Source: Nostoc sp. FACHB-280 (GTDB lineage Bacteria; Cyanobacteriota; Cyanobacteriia; Cyanobacteriales; Nostocaceae). Taken from it: a stretch of DNA of 64,000 nucleotides. The stretch spans positions 1-64,000 of the forward strand of contig NZ_JACJSD010000005.1 of assembly GCF_014697615.1 (NCBI RefSeq), read 5' to 3'. The position numbers and the translations under genes were made by a program. Under the pieces are notes generated by a model, which saw only the letters and a list, made by a program, of their open reading frames with translations, had not been told where the DNA came from and ran no database searches. Positions 38,530 through 49,468 of the stretch are shown here, piece after piece. Numbering within the stretch: position 1 is the first letter of the stretch; each line of letters starts with the position of its first letter.

Positions 38530-39129
38530 ATGTTAGGCAAGTTTTTTCAAAAGCCAGATAAAGAACAGGGTGAACGTGTCCCGCCTGGACAGCACCTCGC
38601 CAAAGGTTTCCCTGTACTAACTTATGGTGCAACACCCAAAGTCAATATCGAAGAGTGGGAATTTCGCATTTGGGGTGCGGCTAAACCTGCTGTTTTCACT
38701 TTGTCGGACTTTATGGCACTACCACAGCACGAATTTACAGCAGATTTTCACTGTGTTACCCGTTGGTCAAAACTGGATGTCAAGTGGACTGGCATTAAGG
38801 TAACAGATTTGATGAATTTGATAGAGGTAGAACCAGAAGCAGCCCATATCATGGAACATTGCTATGGTGGCTACACTACAAATATCGCCATTGAAGATTT
38901 TGTCCGCGAAGAAAATTTCTTTGCTTTTCAATTGTTTGGAGAACCATTACCCGCAGAACACGGTGGCCCCTTGCGGTTAGTTGTTCCCCATCTCTACGCT
39001 TGGAAAAGTGCCAAGTGGATTAATGGTTTAGAATTTCTCAAAAAAGAAGAACTGGGTTTTTGGGAACGCAACGGTTATCATCGCCGTGGCGAACCTTGGG
39101 CGGAAGAACGTTATAGCAGTAGTTTTTGA
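38530..39129 (+). CDS. Sulfite-oxidase-family molybdopterin-dependent oxidoreductase (YuiH-like)
   Basis: A 199-residue protein with only the molybdopterin-binding domain of the sulfite oxidase family. The molybdenum ligand is C75 in ADFHCVTRWSKLDVKWTGI, and the cofactor-contacting blocks CYGGYTTNIAIEDF and EHGGPLRLVVPHLYAWKSAK are intact. There is no signal peptide, heme or dimerisation domain, so it is likely a cytoplasmic oxidoreductase whose substrate is unknown. It is a single-gene unit, convergent with the aldehyde dehydrogenase gene. Confidence 0.9.
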   Translation: MLGKFFQKPDKEQGERVPPGQHLAKGFPVLTYGATPKVNIEEWEFRIWGAAKPAVFTLSDFMALPQHEFTADFHCVTRWSKLDVKWTGIKVTDLMNLIEVEPEAAHIMEHCYGGYTTNIAIEDFVREENFFAFQLFGEPLPAEHGGPLRLVVPHLYAWKSAKWINGLEFLKKEELGFWERNGYHRRGEPWAEERYSSSF

Positions 39130-39164
39130 TTTGAGCAAAATCCTCAAAGAATATCCGATATTTT

Positions 39165-39198
39165 CTTGTGGGATGGGTGTCCTCACCCGTCCCACAAG
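39165..39198. terminator. Bidirectional terminator-like hairpin between convergent genes
   Basis: CTTGTGGGATGGGTG (39165-39179) and CACCCGTCCCACAAG (39184-39198) form a 15-bp stem with one G-T wobble and a TCCT loop, between two converging genes. The same motif type (TGGGATGGGTGTC) may also be a dispersed repeat. Confidence 0.6.
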
Positions 39199-39214
39199 AT
39201 GAATAATTTATTTT

Positions 39215-40597
39215 TTACTTAATTAATCGCTTCAAAAAGCCCAATTTGTCTTGATATGGGGCGTAACGCCATTTTAAATCTAACCAGAAGGAGTTATGCA
39301 ACACGCTTTTATGGTGAGAAAAGGTATCAAAACCCGCTTTACCATGATAGTTACCAATACCACTATCACCTACGCCACCGAAGGGTAAAGATGAAACACC
39401 AAGGTGCATTACTGTGTCATTCAGACAAACACCACCAGAGGAAGTTTCTTGTAAAACTTGCTGTTGCAGATTTTTGTTTTGTGAAAACAGGTATAAAGCT
39501 AAGGGTTTTGGTTTGGAATTAATTAAGGCGATCGCTTCTGTAATATCGGTATATTCAACTACAGGTAAAATTGGCCCAAAAATTTCTTCCTGCATTACAG
39601 GGTCTGTCAAAGAGACTTGATCAATAATTGTCGGGGCAATATAACGTTCTTCTAGTTTGCTTTCGCCACCAGCAACAATTTCACCTTTATCAAGCAGTTT
39701 AATTAACCTTTCACAGTGTTTTTGACTGATAATTCTGGCATAATCAGCACTATTGTATGGGTTTTCGCCATAAAATTCTGTGAGAGTTTTTCTCAAGCAA
39801 TTGATTAAGTCTGGCTTAATTTTTTTATCAACTAAAAGATAATCTGGAGCAACACAAGTTTGTCCAGCATTAATAAATTTACCCCAAGTAATCCGTCTAA
39901 CGGTATGTTCTAAGTTAATATCTGCATCAACAATACAAGGGCTTTTGCCGCCTAATTCTAAAGTTACTGGCGTGAGATGTTTTGCTGCGGCTTCCATAAC
40001 AATTTTACCTACAGCCGTACCACCAGTAAAAAAGATATGGTCAAATTTTTCTGCAAGTAGCTTTTGACTGGCTTCTACACCACCTTCTACTACAGTGATA
40101 AACTCTGGTGCAAAATATTTAGCCATCATTTTGGCTAACAAACTAGAGGTAGCGGGGGCAAGTTCTGAAGGCTTGAGAATGGAACAATTACCTGCGGCGA
40201 TCGCACCGACTAAGGGTGCAATAATCAAATTAAAGGGATAATTCCAAGGGCCAATAATTAAAACTACTCCTAAAGGTTCAGCATAAATTTTAGCTGAATA
40301 AGAAAAGAACTCGATTGGCACTTCGGCTTTTTGTGGTTTAGCCCAAGAGTGCAAATGTTTAATGGCATAATCAATTTCTTTGGTAATACCAATTTCTGTT
40401 GCGTAAGATTCAAATTCTGGTTTCTGAAAATCTGCTTTTAAAGCTTGTAAAATCTCCGTTTCGTTATCAATTATTGCTTGTTTGAGAGTTCTGAGCTTTT
40501 CTAAACGAAAAGCTATATCTTTGGTTTTCCCAGTTTGAAAAAATTGCCGTTGCTGAGTAATAAGTTCTGCAATATTAGATAATTCAGCAGTAATCAT
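39215..40597 (-). CDS. Aldehyde dehydrogenase (class 3 / fatty-aldehyde type)
   Basis: A 460-residue NAD(P)-dependent aldehyde dehydrogenase that oxidises aldehydes to acids. The catalytic cysteine C248 is in NAGQTCVAPDY and the general base E214 in LELGGKSP. The cofactor-binding FFTGGT and the oxyanion Asn in IIGPWNYPFNL are present. Length and motifs fit the ALDH3/fatty-aldehyde group, like cyanobacterial enzymes that turn fatty aldehydes into fatty acids. There is no C-terminal membrane anchor. The ATG is at 40597 with AGAGGATAAC upstream. It is a single-gene unit. Confidence 0.92.
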   Translation of the reverse strand: MITAELSNIAELITQQRQFFQTGKTKDIAFRLEKLRTLKQAIIDNETEILQALKADFQKPEFESYATEIGITKEIDYAIKHLHSWAKPQKAEVPIEFFSYSAKIYAEPLGVVLIIGPWNYPFNLIIAPLVGAIAAGNCSILKPSELAPATSSLLAKMMAKYFAPEFITVVEGGVEASQKLLAEKFDHIFFTGGTAVGKIVMEAAAKHLTPVTLELGGKSPCIVDADINLEHTVRRITWGKFINAGQTCVAPDYLLVDKKIKPDLINCLRKTLTEFYGENPYNSADYARIISQKHCERLIKLLDKGEIVAGGESKLEERYIAPTIIDQVSLTDPVMQEEIFGPILPVVEYTDITEAIALINSKPKPLALYLFSQNKNLQQQVLQETSSGGVCLNDTVMHLGVSSLPFGGVGDSGIGNYHGKAGFDTFSHHKSVLHNSFWLDLKWRYAPYQDKLGFLKRLIK

Positions 40598-40722
40598 GAT
40601 GTTATCCTCTAGTATTTTATCGAGAGGCTGAGATACCCAACTTCTTCAAGAAACCAGGTATCTTGCTATTCACAAATGATTTAGGACTGCTATGGATCAT
40701 AATTGATCAACTTATTATTTCT

Positions 40723-41868
40723 TCAAGATTTAAGTGGTAAACGGACAATAAATTGGCTGCCTTTACCTAATACAGAATTAACAGAAATCTGTCCTTGATG
40801 TGCCTCGACAATTCGGCGAGACAAATACAGTCCTAAGCCACTACCGGAACTTTTGTGGCTACCTTGACGAAATCTCTGAAACAATGTTGTTTGTTCTTCA
40901 GGTGGAATACCCGAACCTGTATCGGCTACCACAATATCAATATAGTCACTACCAGAGATAGATGACGTGCTTCCCAAGGAGGAAATTTCTGGATTTTTAT
41001 CTGCGGGGGAGAGGCGCACTGCAATATAGCCGGATTCAGTAAATTTAATGGCGTTACCTATAAGGTTAGTCAACAGGCGGTGCAGTTCTAAGCGATCGCC
41101 CATAATATTACTGTTAGTTAGTTCCTCGTCATATTTCTGTTGGATAGTCAGTGCTTTAGCTGCGGCTAAAGGTGTAAGTTCACCAACTACTTCGGCAATT
41201 AATAGCTTTAAATCTACGGGTTGAAACGCCAGGGTTTTGCGTCCGGCTTCAAATCGATACACTTCTAATAAAGTATTCACCATTGAGAGCAAGTTGGCAT
41301 TGCTACGCGCCATGATGGTGAGTACTTCTCGCATTTGTGCAGATAATTCACCCAAAGCACCTTGCTCAAATAACATTAACATCCGATCAGCCGCGACTAA
41401 GGGCGTACGCAAGTCATGGGTGAGTCGAGAAACAAAGTCTTCTCTCTGACGGGCAATTTCATCACGCTCATCCATACTATGCTTGAGTCGTAATAGCGAT
41501 CGCACTCTGGCAAGTAATTCATCTACCGTCACAGGTTTACGAATAAAATCATCAGCGCCCAAATCTAATCCACGCGCAACGTTGGGTGCATCGTGCGCTG
41601 TGATTAGCAAAATTGGAATATATTGCTGCAAGTTCATCTCCCCACGAATGCGCCTGGTAACTTCATAACCATCCATTCCTGGCATCATTAAATCCAGCAA
41701 TACCAAGTCACAAGGAGATGCTTCTAGTTGGGCTAACGCTGCAAAACCGTTTTCTGCGGTGCTAACTGTATAACTTTCTTCTTCTAGTATGGTTTTAATT
41801 AAAAAAACATTATCTGGTGAATCATCGACCACCAAAATTTTGTCAGGGCGCGGCGATAGTGAACTCAT
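40723..41868 (-). CDS. Hybrid response regulator/histidine kinase
   Basis: Residues 8-125 are a receiver domain with phospho-acceptor D59 (VLLDLMMPGMDGYEV), acidic pair VVDDS and Lys in FIRKPVT. Residues 140-205 are a HisKA domain with H151 in SRLTHDLRTPL. Residues 255-380 are a HATPase domain with the N box LIGNAIKFTESG, the G1 motif VADTGSGIP and the G2 motif SGSGLGLYLSRRI. The receiver-first order is frequent in cyanobacteria. There is no sensor or membrane segment, so its input probably arrives by phosphotransfer. It is a single-gene unit; nothing links it to a target. Confidence 0.93.
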   Translation of the reverse strand: MSSLSPRPDKILVVDDSPDNVFLIKTILEEESYTVSTAENGFAALAQLEASPCDLVLLDLMMPGMDGYEVTRRIRGEMNLQQYIPILLITAHDAPNVARGLDLGADDFIRKPVTVDELLARVRSLLRLKHSMDERDEIARQREDFVSRLTHDLRTPLVAADRMLMLFEQGALGELSAQMREVLTIMARSNANLLSMVNTLLEVYRFEAGRKTLAFQPVDLKLLIAEVVGELTPLAAAKALTIQQKYDEELTNSNIMGDRLELHRLLTNLIGNAIKFTESGYIAVRLSPADKNPEISSLGSTSSISGSDYIDIVVADTGSGIPPEEQTTLFQRFRQGSHKSSGSGLGLYLSRRIVEAHQGQISVNSVLGKGSQFIVRLPLKS

Positions 41869-43764
<1,896 letters not shown>

Positions 43765-43796
43765 TTTGCTAGAGATTGTCTCTAAATAATTAATAA

Positions 43797-43830
43797 AAAA
43801 CGCTCTCCTGAAAAGGGGAGCGTTTTTGTT
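43797..43830 (+). terminator. psbA rho-independent terminator
   Basis: CGCTCTCC (43801-43808) pairs with GGGGAGCG (43815-43822), with one G-T pair and a short A-rich loop. It is flanked by AAAAAA before and TTTTTGTTT after, 37 bases past the psbA stop. Confidence 0.93.
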
Positions 43831-43892
43831 TGCGTTGAGGGGGATTGTCTTAGCTTTCGGTTATCATAGCTACAACGTAAATATTCAAATCA

Positions 43893-44366
43893 ATGGCTGA
43901 AACTGGCAGAATTAGGGTTGCTAAAGATAAAGCAGATTTAGTAAAAGCGTTAACATCTTCTGGTGGTGGTACAGGGCCTTTTCAAACCTTTGCTGATGTG
44001 ATTGTATTTGCAGCAGCTTTGGGTGTAAAGCATAAAAAGCGTGTACCTTTAGGCGAAATTTCTAAACGCGAACCATCACCAATCCGATTGGAATATTTCG
44101 CTTCTGTGGGGAATGATGTGGTGATTAAATTATTGGGAATGATAGAAACCCAAAATATTAACATCTTATCCATTCATGAAGAGGAATATGAAACTCAACG
44201 CAACAGTATTTTTGAAGAGTATGCGAATGGAGGATTAGAAATTTTACGCAATGAGTTGCGTGGAGCAGTGGATTACTCAGAGAGAATTTTATTGTTTCTC
44301 AGTTATGAACGAACTCAAAAAGATAATGAAGAAGAGGAATTTGATTTAAGTAAATTCCTCTCTTGA
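43893..44366 (+). CDS. DNA phosphorothioation-associated protein 4
   Basis: A 157-residue protein resembling the family annotated as Dnd-system-associated protein 4, found next to dnd genes. Features are IRVAKDKADLVKALTSSGGG, a helical block FADVIVFAAALGVKHKKRVPLGE and an acidic C terminus. Its biochemical role is unknown. It lies between psbA and dndB, converging on dndB with a 36-base gap. It therefore appears to be an edge member of the Dnd locus but is transcribed separately. Confidence 0.75.
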   Translation: MAETGRIRVAKDKADLVKALTSSGGGTGPFQTFADVIVFAAALGVKHKKRVPLGEISKREPSPIRLEYFASVGNDVVIKLLGMIETQNINILSIHEEEYETQRNSIFEEYANGGLEILRNELRGAVDYSERILLFLSYERTQKDNEEEEFDLSKFLS

Positions 44367-44402
44367 GCAAATTGATTTATTTATCGCATTAATAACAAAA
44401 AC

Positions 44403-45593
44403 TTATATCCATCCTAACTGCATTATAACCATCTTAACAGCATCATTGACAGCATTTGCCGCAGTGGATAATTTATAAGGTTTATCAGGATTTTTTGGTT
44501 TTGGGTCTATCCTAACTATGTTATCTTTCCACAATGGGTTCTCTCTTGACCAATCTATCTGCGAAAGTTGTAATATTTTCTCTTCGTTAAAATAGTTATC
44601 TGTTTTAGAATACGTATAATACAACAAACGTCCTAAAACTTCTAAGCCAACACTTACACCTAAAATGCAGTCGTCTTTGAATGCAGCTACTTCAGCTTCA
44701 GTCAACTCTTCAATACTTGTATCAAAAATATATTCTGTGTTGCTGCATTGTGAGAAAAATTTATTTAGACAAATAACTAAAGCATCAGATGTTGCATAGA
44801 CATCATAATCTCGTAACTGATGATTGGGATCGTTGGTGAAAACACAACTAACAAACCTAGCTATGAAGTTAGTTGTATAAATCAACTTTTGTTTAGTAGC
44901 TGGACTAGACTTAATCTTCTCTGTTTTATCTTGAAACATTGGCACTCTTTGTACTAGTTCTTTAGTAATGCCAACACGACCAGAAAATTCACCAAATGAT
45001 AATAAAAGTGATTTATCTAATTGTCTAGTTTGTGCCATGTCTCTAAAATCTGTCTGACATTGGCGAAAGTCGCCTTCTAAAACTAGAGTAATTGGAAAAT
45101 CATCATCGCTAATTAAGCTACCTTCAGCACTCTCTATTAATTCATGAATAGCACGCTTACGATGTTGTCCGTCTGTAATATCTAACTTAACTCCACGACG
45201 AATAACAACTAGACAAATTCCTCTACCTAATTCAATTATTGTAATATCTTTTGGATTTACATTCGCTGTTAAGGTTCCCACAATCCAAGGTTTGTCTTTT
45301 TTCGCACGTTCAACTACATATTGTTTAATTTCTTCTACATGACCTTTTACTTCTGGGCGATTTTTTCCAGAATCCGGATCATTACCAGTTGATGGTTTTG
45401 CTTGCAGAAGCCCAGAAAAATCACTTGCAGGTATATTTATTTGTAGCATAGTACGCTTACCCTGCTTAAAAAGTAGACCAGGGTAACAACGTTCACGATG
45501 ATACGTAGAAAAAAATGGTTCAAGGAAAGTATTAAACTTCGCTTGAACTTCTGGTGAAATAGTATTAGCACTATCCTGGTTTACGTTAACCAT
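44403..45593 (-). CDS. dndB: DndB-family DGQHR protein
   Basis: A 396-residue protein with the DGQHR motif (DITDGQHRKRAIHELI) that names the DndB/DGQHR family. DndB is described as a negative regulator of DNA phosphorothioation genes. The region before the motif (RTMLQINIPASDFSGLLQ) and after it (DFPITLVLEGDF, FRDMAQTRQLDKSLLLSFG) fits DndB. It is downstream of a larger DGQHR paralogue in the same direction, gap 107 bases. Both are divergent from dndC, so they share a control region with the modification genes. Confidence 0.82.
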   Translation of the reverse strand: MVNVNQDSANTISPEVQAKFNTFLEPFFSTYHRERCYPGLLFKQGKRTMLQINIPASDFSGLLQAKPSTGNDPDSGKNRPEVKGHVEEIKQYVVERAKKDKPWIVGTLTANVNPKDITIIELGRGICLVVIRRGVKLDITDGQHRKRAIHELIESAEGSLISDDDFPITLVLEGDFRQCQTDFRDMAQTRQLDKSLLLSFGEFSGRVGITKELVQRVPMFQDKTEKIKSSPATKQKLIYTTNFIARFVSCVFTNDPNHQLRDYDVYATSDALVICLNKFFSQCSNTEYIFDTSIEELTEAEVAAFKDDCILGVSVGLEVLGRLLYYTYSKTDNYFNEEKILQLSQIDWSRENPLWKDNIVRIDPKPKNPDKPYKLSTAANAVNDAVKMVIMQLGWI

Positions 45594-45700
45594 AAAAACA
45601 GTTGTATAATTCGAGGTAAGTATCTATCATGCTATGCTGTTTTTAAGCGGTTCGTAATCAGTAAAAACTCTATTGAAATTTTCTTGTTAGAGCCTGTAAT

Positions 45701-47299
45701 TCATATCAGCAATGGAAGCCCTACCGCTTTTGGATCGACAAACTCACCATTAAAACTTATAGTTTTATTTTCCACAGTTCTTGCATTAGCTAAAGCCTTA
45801 CGGAGATCAGCTACTTCCATTGGATCTTGAAGTCCACCCAAAATGTAAATTAATAACTTAGCCGCTAAGTCTTTTCCAGAAACTTGTACTCGCTTTTTAT
45901 TCGGGTCATATAAAACCCCATACCAAAGAGACTGAGGATATTCCATCCCAGTAAAGCCACCTTGTTGGTCAAATTTTTTCAATTTCTTGAAAATATTGGT
46001 TAGAGAAACACCCTTTTTAAAAACCATAAATCCTAAAGCTTGCGCTATAGCAACTTGCGCTACAGGACGGAAAAGTATATTTGCTTCGCCGCTACCTTTT
46101 TCAAAACTAAATCTTCGCAAAACTGGTGTATCTTCATGTTCTAAAATCTTGTAACTAGGTAAACTAGCCAAGTTATCAAACAGCTTTTTAAATTCCGCAA
46201 TTCCCTGCTCAATTTCTTCGTCTTCTGGACGCATCGGAATCAAACCTTTTTCTAATGGTTTCCAGTGAGGGAATTTTTGACCTAAATATCGCTCAGACAT
46301 ATCTTGTAGGGCTTGCAATGTCGTCAAAACTGTAGAATTTGTGGCTACAGTTGCACTATTCCAATTAACGCGCGGGTTTCGATTTGGACGTTGTTCTAAA
46401 AGTGGATGAGTTACTGCTATTTTTCGCGCCACAATAGAAAAACCGTCGTCTTCATTTAACTGTGCTAACTGACCCTTAGTTAAAGGTGCAGCCATCAAGT
46501 TAACATGAACAAAAATCGACCTTACTCTTCTTCTAGCTTCGTTACGAGTTTCACCAGAATTAACTGCACAAATAAATTCAATACCAATTTTTTCTTTAGG
46601 TAAGCTTTGCAAATAAGCAGGATCTACTTGATACTGCTCGATTAAATCTGAGATAGTAATAAAACTATCATCGGCAGTTTTATCTTTTTTATATCGCTGG
46701 AGTTTACCAGTTTTAATTAACTCAATTAAACCCTGAACTCCCATCAGCCGATGTTGACCATCTAGTGCATAAATGGTGACATTTTCTTCAGAAACATTGA
46801 GTAAGCCCACCTTACCATCTTTATCTAGAGGTGTAAAATCGGTAGTAGACTTTGTAGCGCGTTCCTCATTGTCCCACTCAGAGGCTTTTGAGTTATCAAC
46901 CCAAGGCTGGTTAATTACTACAAGAACTGGGGGAAACTTATGATTTTTTCTCGCAGCCAAATATTGAACTAAAGGTGCTTGGCGTGACCAGTCAACAGGA
47001 CGCTGTTGAATTTCATCGATACTATCTGCATCGATTTCAATATTATCAGTCTCTGGATTATATTTTTTTTGCAACAGAGGTAAACCAGAAGCGAAATGAA
47101 CTCGACCAGCGAACCATTCTAGAGTCACGGAACCAATATAGGCTTCAATTCCGCCCATCTCCGTTTTCTGTACCAGAATTTGGTCTTTTTTCTCTAAGAA
47201 TTTTTCTAAAAGTAAAGCTAGTACCTGTTTATCCTTGTTGTCTCTCTCCAGGTACTCTTTAGCAATCTCAGTGGTGAGGTTAGATGCAATGTCACTCAT
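45701..47299 (-). CDS. Large DGQHR-domain protein (second DndB-like paralogue)
   Basis: A 532-residue DGQHR-family protein; the motif is TIYALDGQHRLMGVQGLIEL. It carries about 130 more residues than the DndB next to it, mostly C-terminal. Its first part includes GSVTLEWFAGRVHFASGLP, and the later part VHVNLMAAPLTKGQLAQLNE resembles related DGQHR proteins. The function is unproven; a DndB-like DNA-binding regulator or ParB-like nuclease-fold protein are options. It starts 153 bases from dndC on the opposite strand and is probably co-transcribed with dndB. Confidence 0.78.
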   Translation of the reverse strand: MSDIASNLTTEIAKEYLERDNKDKQVLALLLEKFLEKKDQILVQKTEMGGIEAYIGSVTLEWFAGRVHFASGLPLLQKKYNPETDNIEIDADSIDEIQQRPVDWSRQAPLVQYLAARKNHKFPPVLVVINQPWVDNSKASEWDNEERATKSTTDFTPLDKDGKVGLLNVSEENVTIYALDGQHRLMGVQGLIELIKTGKLQRYKKDKTADDSFITISDLIEQYQVDPAYLQSLPKEKIGIEFICAVNSGETRNEARRRVRSIFVHVNLMAAPLTKGQLAQLNEDDGFSIVARKIAVTHPLLEQRPNRNPRVNWNSATVATNSTVLTTLQALQDMSERYLGQKFPHWKPLEKGLIPMRPEDEEIEQGIAEFKKLFDNLASLPSYKILEHEDTPVLRRFSFEKGSGEANILFRPVAQVAIAQALGFMVFKKGVSLTNIFKKLKKFDQQGGFTGMEYPQSLWYGVLYDPNKKRVQVSGKDLAAKLLIYILGGLQDPMEVADLRKALANARTVENKTISFNGEFVDPKAVGLPLLI

Positions 47300-47302
47300 A
47301 TT

Positions 47303-47386
47303 AATTTTTAAAAACTTAGTCTTGTAACCTAGCTATATTGTCCAAAAAGTTAGATACTAATAAATCAGTTTTTAAAAACTTTTTGG
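47303..47386. promoter_or_regulatory. Palindromic operator candidates between the DGQHR gene and dndC
   Basis: TTTTTAAAAACT occurs twice (47305-47316 and 47369-47380). The second copy sits in the perfect palindrome AGTTTTTAAAAACT (47367-47380). CCAAAAAGT (47342-47350) and ACTTTTTGG (47378-47386) form a further perfect inverted repeat. These lie in the shared promoter region of the divergent dnd transcripts. Confidence 0.5.
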
Positions 47387-47452
47387 GAAGCCGCGCATTC
47401 CATACACTGGAGTAAAAAGCGGTAACGCCCAAATGTCCAGAGGTAGGAAGCA

Positions 47453-49108
47453 ATGACTGAAGCACAACAACCAGAAAATAAAGGTCAGCAGAAAGGTACT
47501 GTAGCAGAATTAGTAGAGGATATCCAAGCTCTGACCATTGAAATTCAAGAATTGTATTGTTTGGATGCGATTCCTTGGGTTGTAGGTTATTCGGGTGGTA
47601 AAGACAGCACTGCTACTTTACAGTTGGTCTGGAATGCGATCGCTGGACTCCCACCAGAAAAACGGACTAAAACAATCTACGTCATTACTACAGACACATT
47701 GGTAGAAAACCCGATTGTTGCAGCTTGGGTGCGAAATTCTCTACAGCAAATGAAATTAGAAGCTCAAGCGCAAGAATTACCATTTGAACCTCATTTGTTA
47801 CAGCCAGATTTTAAAGAAACATTTTGGGTGGGTTTGATTGGGAAAGGTTATCCAGCACCAAGAGGTAAATTCCGTTGGTGTACAGAACGTCTGAAAATCA
47901 ATCCCTCGAATCGCTTTATTCGTGATGTCATTCGAGCTAGTGGAGAAGCAATTGTTGTGCTGGGTACTCGCAAAGCAGAAAGCACAAAACGCGCTAACAG
48001 AATGAAAAAATTAGAAGCTCTGCGGGTACGCGATCGCCTAAGTCCTAACATGAATTTGCCGAATTCTTTAGTTTACAGCCCTATTGAAGACTGGCAAAAT
48101 GATGAAGTTTGGATTTATTTAATGCAGTGGGAAAATCCTTGGGGATATAGCAATAAAGACTTATTTGCTATGTATCGGGGTGCTTCTGCTGATAATGAAT
48201 GTCCCTTAGTAGTGGATACGTCTACTCCAAGCTGTGGTAGTTCTCGTTTTGGTTGTTGGGTTTGTACCTTAGTCAGCCAGGATAAATCTCTAGCGGCTAT
48301 GATTCAAAATGATGAAGAAAAAGAGTGGATGCAGCCTCTACTTGATTTTCGCAAGGAATTAGATGCAGAAGAAACACGCGATCGCCGAGATTTCCGCCGC
48401 AGAAATGGAGATGTTCAACTGTATGAGCGCAATCTAGAAGGTGAACTATCTATTGAACCAATTCCAGGCCCTTATGTAAAAGAAGCACGGGAAGATTGGC
48501 TGAGAAAATTACTAAACGTCGAAAAACAAATCCGTCAAACAGCACCAGAAAATATGCGCGATATTACTCTGATTTCTACAGAAGAACTTAGCGAAATTCG
48601 TCGCATCTGGCTAGAAGAAAGACATGAGTTTGACGATAGTTTACCCCGCATTTATTACGAAGTAACTGGGGAAGAATTCAAAGACCCGCGCCCTGGTGTT
48701 GAACATAAACTATTAGGTAGTGACGAATGGGCTGTCTTAGAAGAAATCTGTGCTGATGACACTATGCACTTGGAACTCATGTCAAAACTTTTAAGCACAG
48801 AATGGCAATTTCGTAAGAAAACAAAGCGTGTCGGAATTTACGAAACTCTCGAAAAATGTTTTAATACTAGTTCTCGTTCTCCTGAAGAAGCAATTAGGAA
48901 TGCTCATTTAAAACGTGATTTAAGAGAGGCTGTTAGTCAAGGAGATGTTGCAACAGTTAGAGAAAAAGTCAAGCAGTTAACTTTAGCCGATTTTTCCGCA
49001 CCCAATGAACAACCAAGTAAACCCGATACACAAAATACATCAAAATCTGCTGACAATGCAAAAACTTGGTCAAATATGAAATTTAAAAAGAAACAGACAA
49101 AGGCTTAA
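47453..49108 (+). CDS. dndC: DndC, ATP-pyrophosphatase/sulfurtransferase of DNA phosphorothioation
   Basis: DndC is a PAPS-reductase-like iron-sulfur protein that activates DNA backbone or transfers sulfur to it, replacing a non-bridging oxygen. The PP-loop motif is SGGKDS at 47-52. Four cysteines at about 250, 261, 268 and 271 (GCWVC region) match the 4Fe-4S ligands. The 551 residues include a C-terminal helical extension and a low-complexity tail. GAGGTAGGAAGCA precedes the ATG. It overlaps the stop of the convergent XRE gene by 4 bases and heads the plus-strand dnd transcript. Confidence 0.95.
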   Translation: MTEAQQPENKGQQKGTVAELVEDIQALTIEIQELYCLDAIPWVVGYSGGKDSTATLQLVWNAIAGLPPEKRTKTIYVITTDTLVENPIVAAWVRNSLQQMKLEAQAQELPFEPHLLQPDFKETFWVGLIGKGYPAPRGKFRWCTERLKINPSNRFIRDVIRASGEAIVVLGTRKAESTKRANRMKKLEALRVRDRLSPNMNLPNSLVYSPIEDWQNDEVWIYLMQWENPWGYSNKDLFAMYRGASADNECPLVVDTSTPSCGSSRFGCWVCTLVSQDKSLAAMIQNDEEKEWMQPLLDFRKELDAEETRDRRDFRRRNGDVQLYERNLEGELSIEPIPGPYVKEAREDWLRKLLNVEKQIRQTAPENMRDITLISTEELSEIRRIWLEERHEFDDSLPRIYYEVTGEEFKDPRPGVEHKLLGSDEWAVLEEICADDTMHLELMSKLLSTEWQFRKKTKRVGIYETLEKCFNTSSRSPEEAIRNAHLKRDLREAVSQGDVATVREKVKQLTLADFSAPNEQPSKPDTQNTSKSADNAKTWSNMKFKKKQTKA

Positions 49109-49347
49109 GCTTGCTGGTCATCATTAGCATCTCCCAAGTACAGCCTGATAAACTCGTCTGCTGCGGCTGGATTAATTTTTCTGAGTGCATCACGAATTTC
49201 TAACAGCTTATCAGCAACGGGGTCTGTCATTTCATTAATCCAACGGTGAATGTTTGGCCGTCCTGTTCCCATTGTGACGGCTAACTTGTTCTGACTGATG
49301 CTGTATGTTTCCAACACCTGTTTAAGTGCTTTACCTGCTTTTCCCAT
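49105..49347 (-). CDS. Small XRE-type helix-turn-helix regulator
   Basis: An 80-residue HTH protein: LETYSISQNKLAVTMGTGRP followed by NIHRWINEMTDP is the DNA-binding helix pair. It is short and has no effector domain, as in phage and toxin-antitoxin repressors. It lies head-to-head with the small gene at 49469 and tail-to-tail (4-base overlap) with dndC, so it probably regulates the dnd locus and itself. Its start codon follows directly on a hairpin that includes the would-be ribosome binding site. Confidence 0.85.
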   Translation of the reverse strand: MGKAGKALKQVLETYSISQNKLAVTMGTGRPNIHRWINEMTDPVADKLLEIRDALRKINPAAADEFIRLYLGDANDDQQA

Positions 49348-49368
49348 GCCTTTGATTGTGTCAAAGGC
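49348..49368 (-). promoter_or_regulatory. Hairpin abutting the XRE start codon
   Basis: GCCTTTGA (49348-49355) and TCAAAGGC (49361-49368) form a perfect 8-bp stem whose end touches the start codon of the XRE gene and includes its AAAGG. It could limit translation of the regulator. Confidence 0.45.
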
Positions 49369-49395
49369 TTCTAACAGAGTAAATGTTCTGTATAT

Positions 49396-49444
49396 GTAAC
49401 AAACGAGATAAGATTATCTTGTTACGTTTAAGTAACACGGTAAC
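49396..49444. promoter_or_regulatory. GTAAC/GTTAC operator cluster between the XRE gene and the small gene
   Basis: GTAACAA (49396-49402) and TTGTTAC (49419-49425) are an inverted pair. A second inverted pair is GTTAC (49421-49425) and GTAAC (49432-49436), and GGTAAC follows at 49439-49444. This is a likely binding site for the neighbouring repressor. Confidence 0.5.
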
Positions 49445-49468
49445 TTACCTATAAACAGGTTAATTCCA

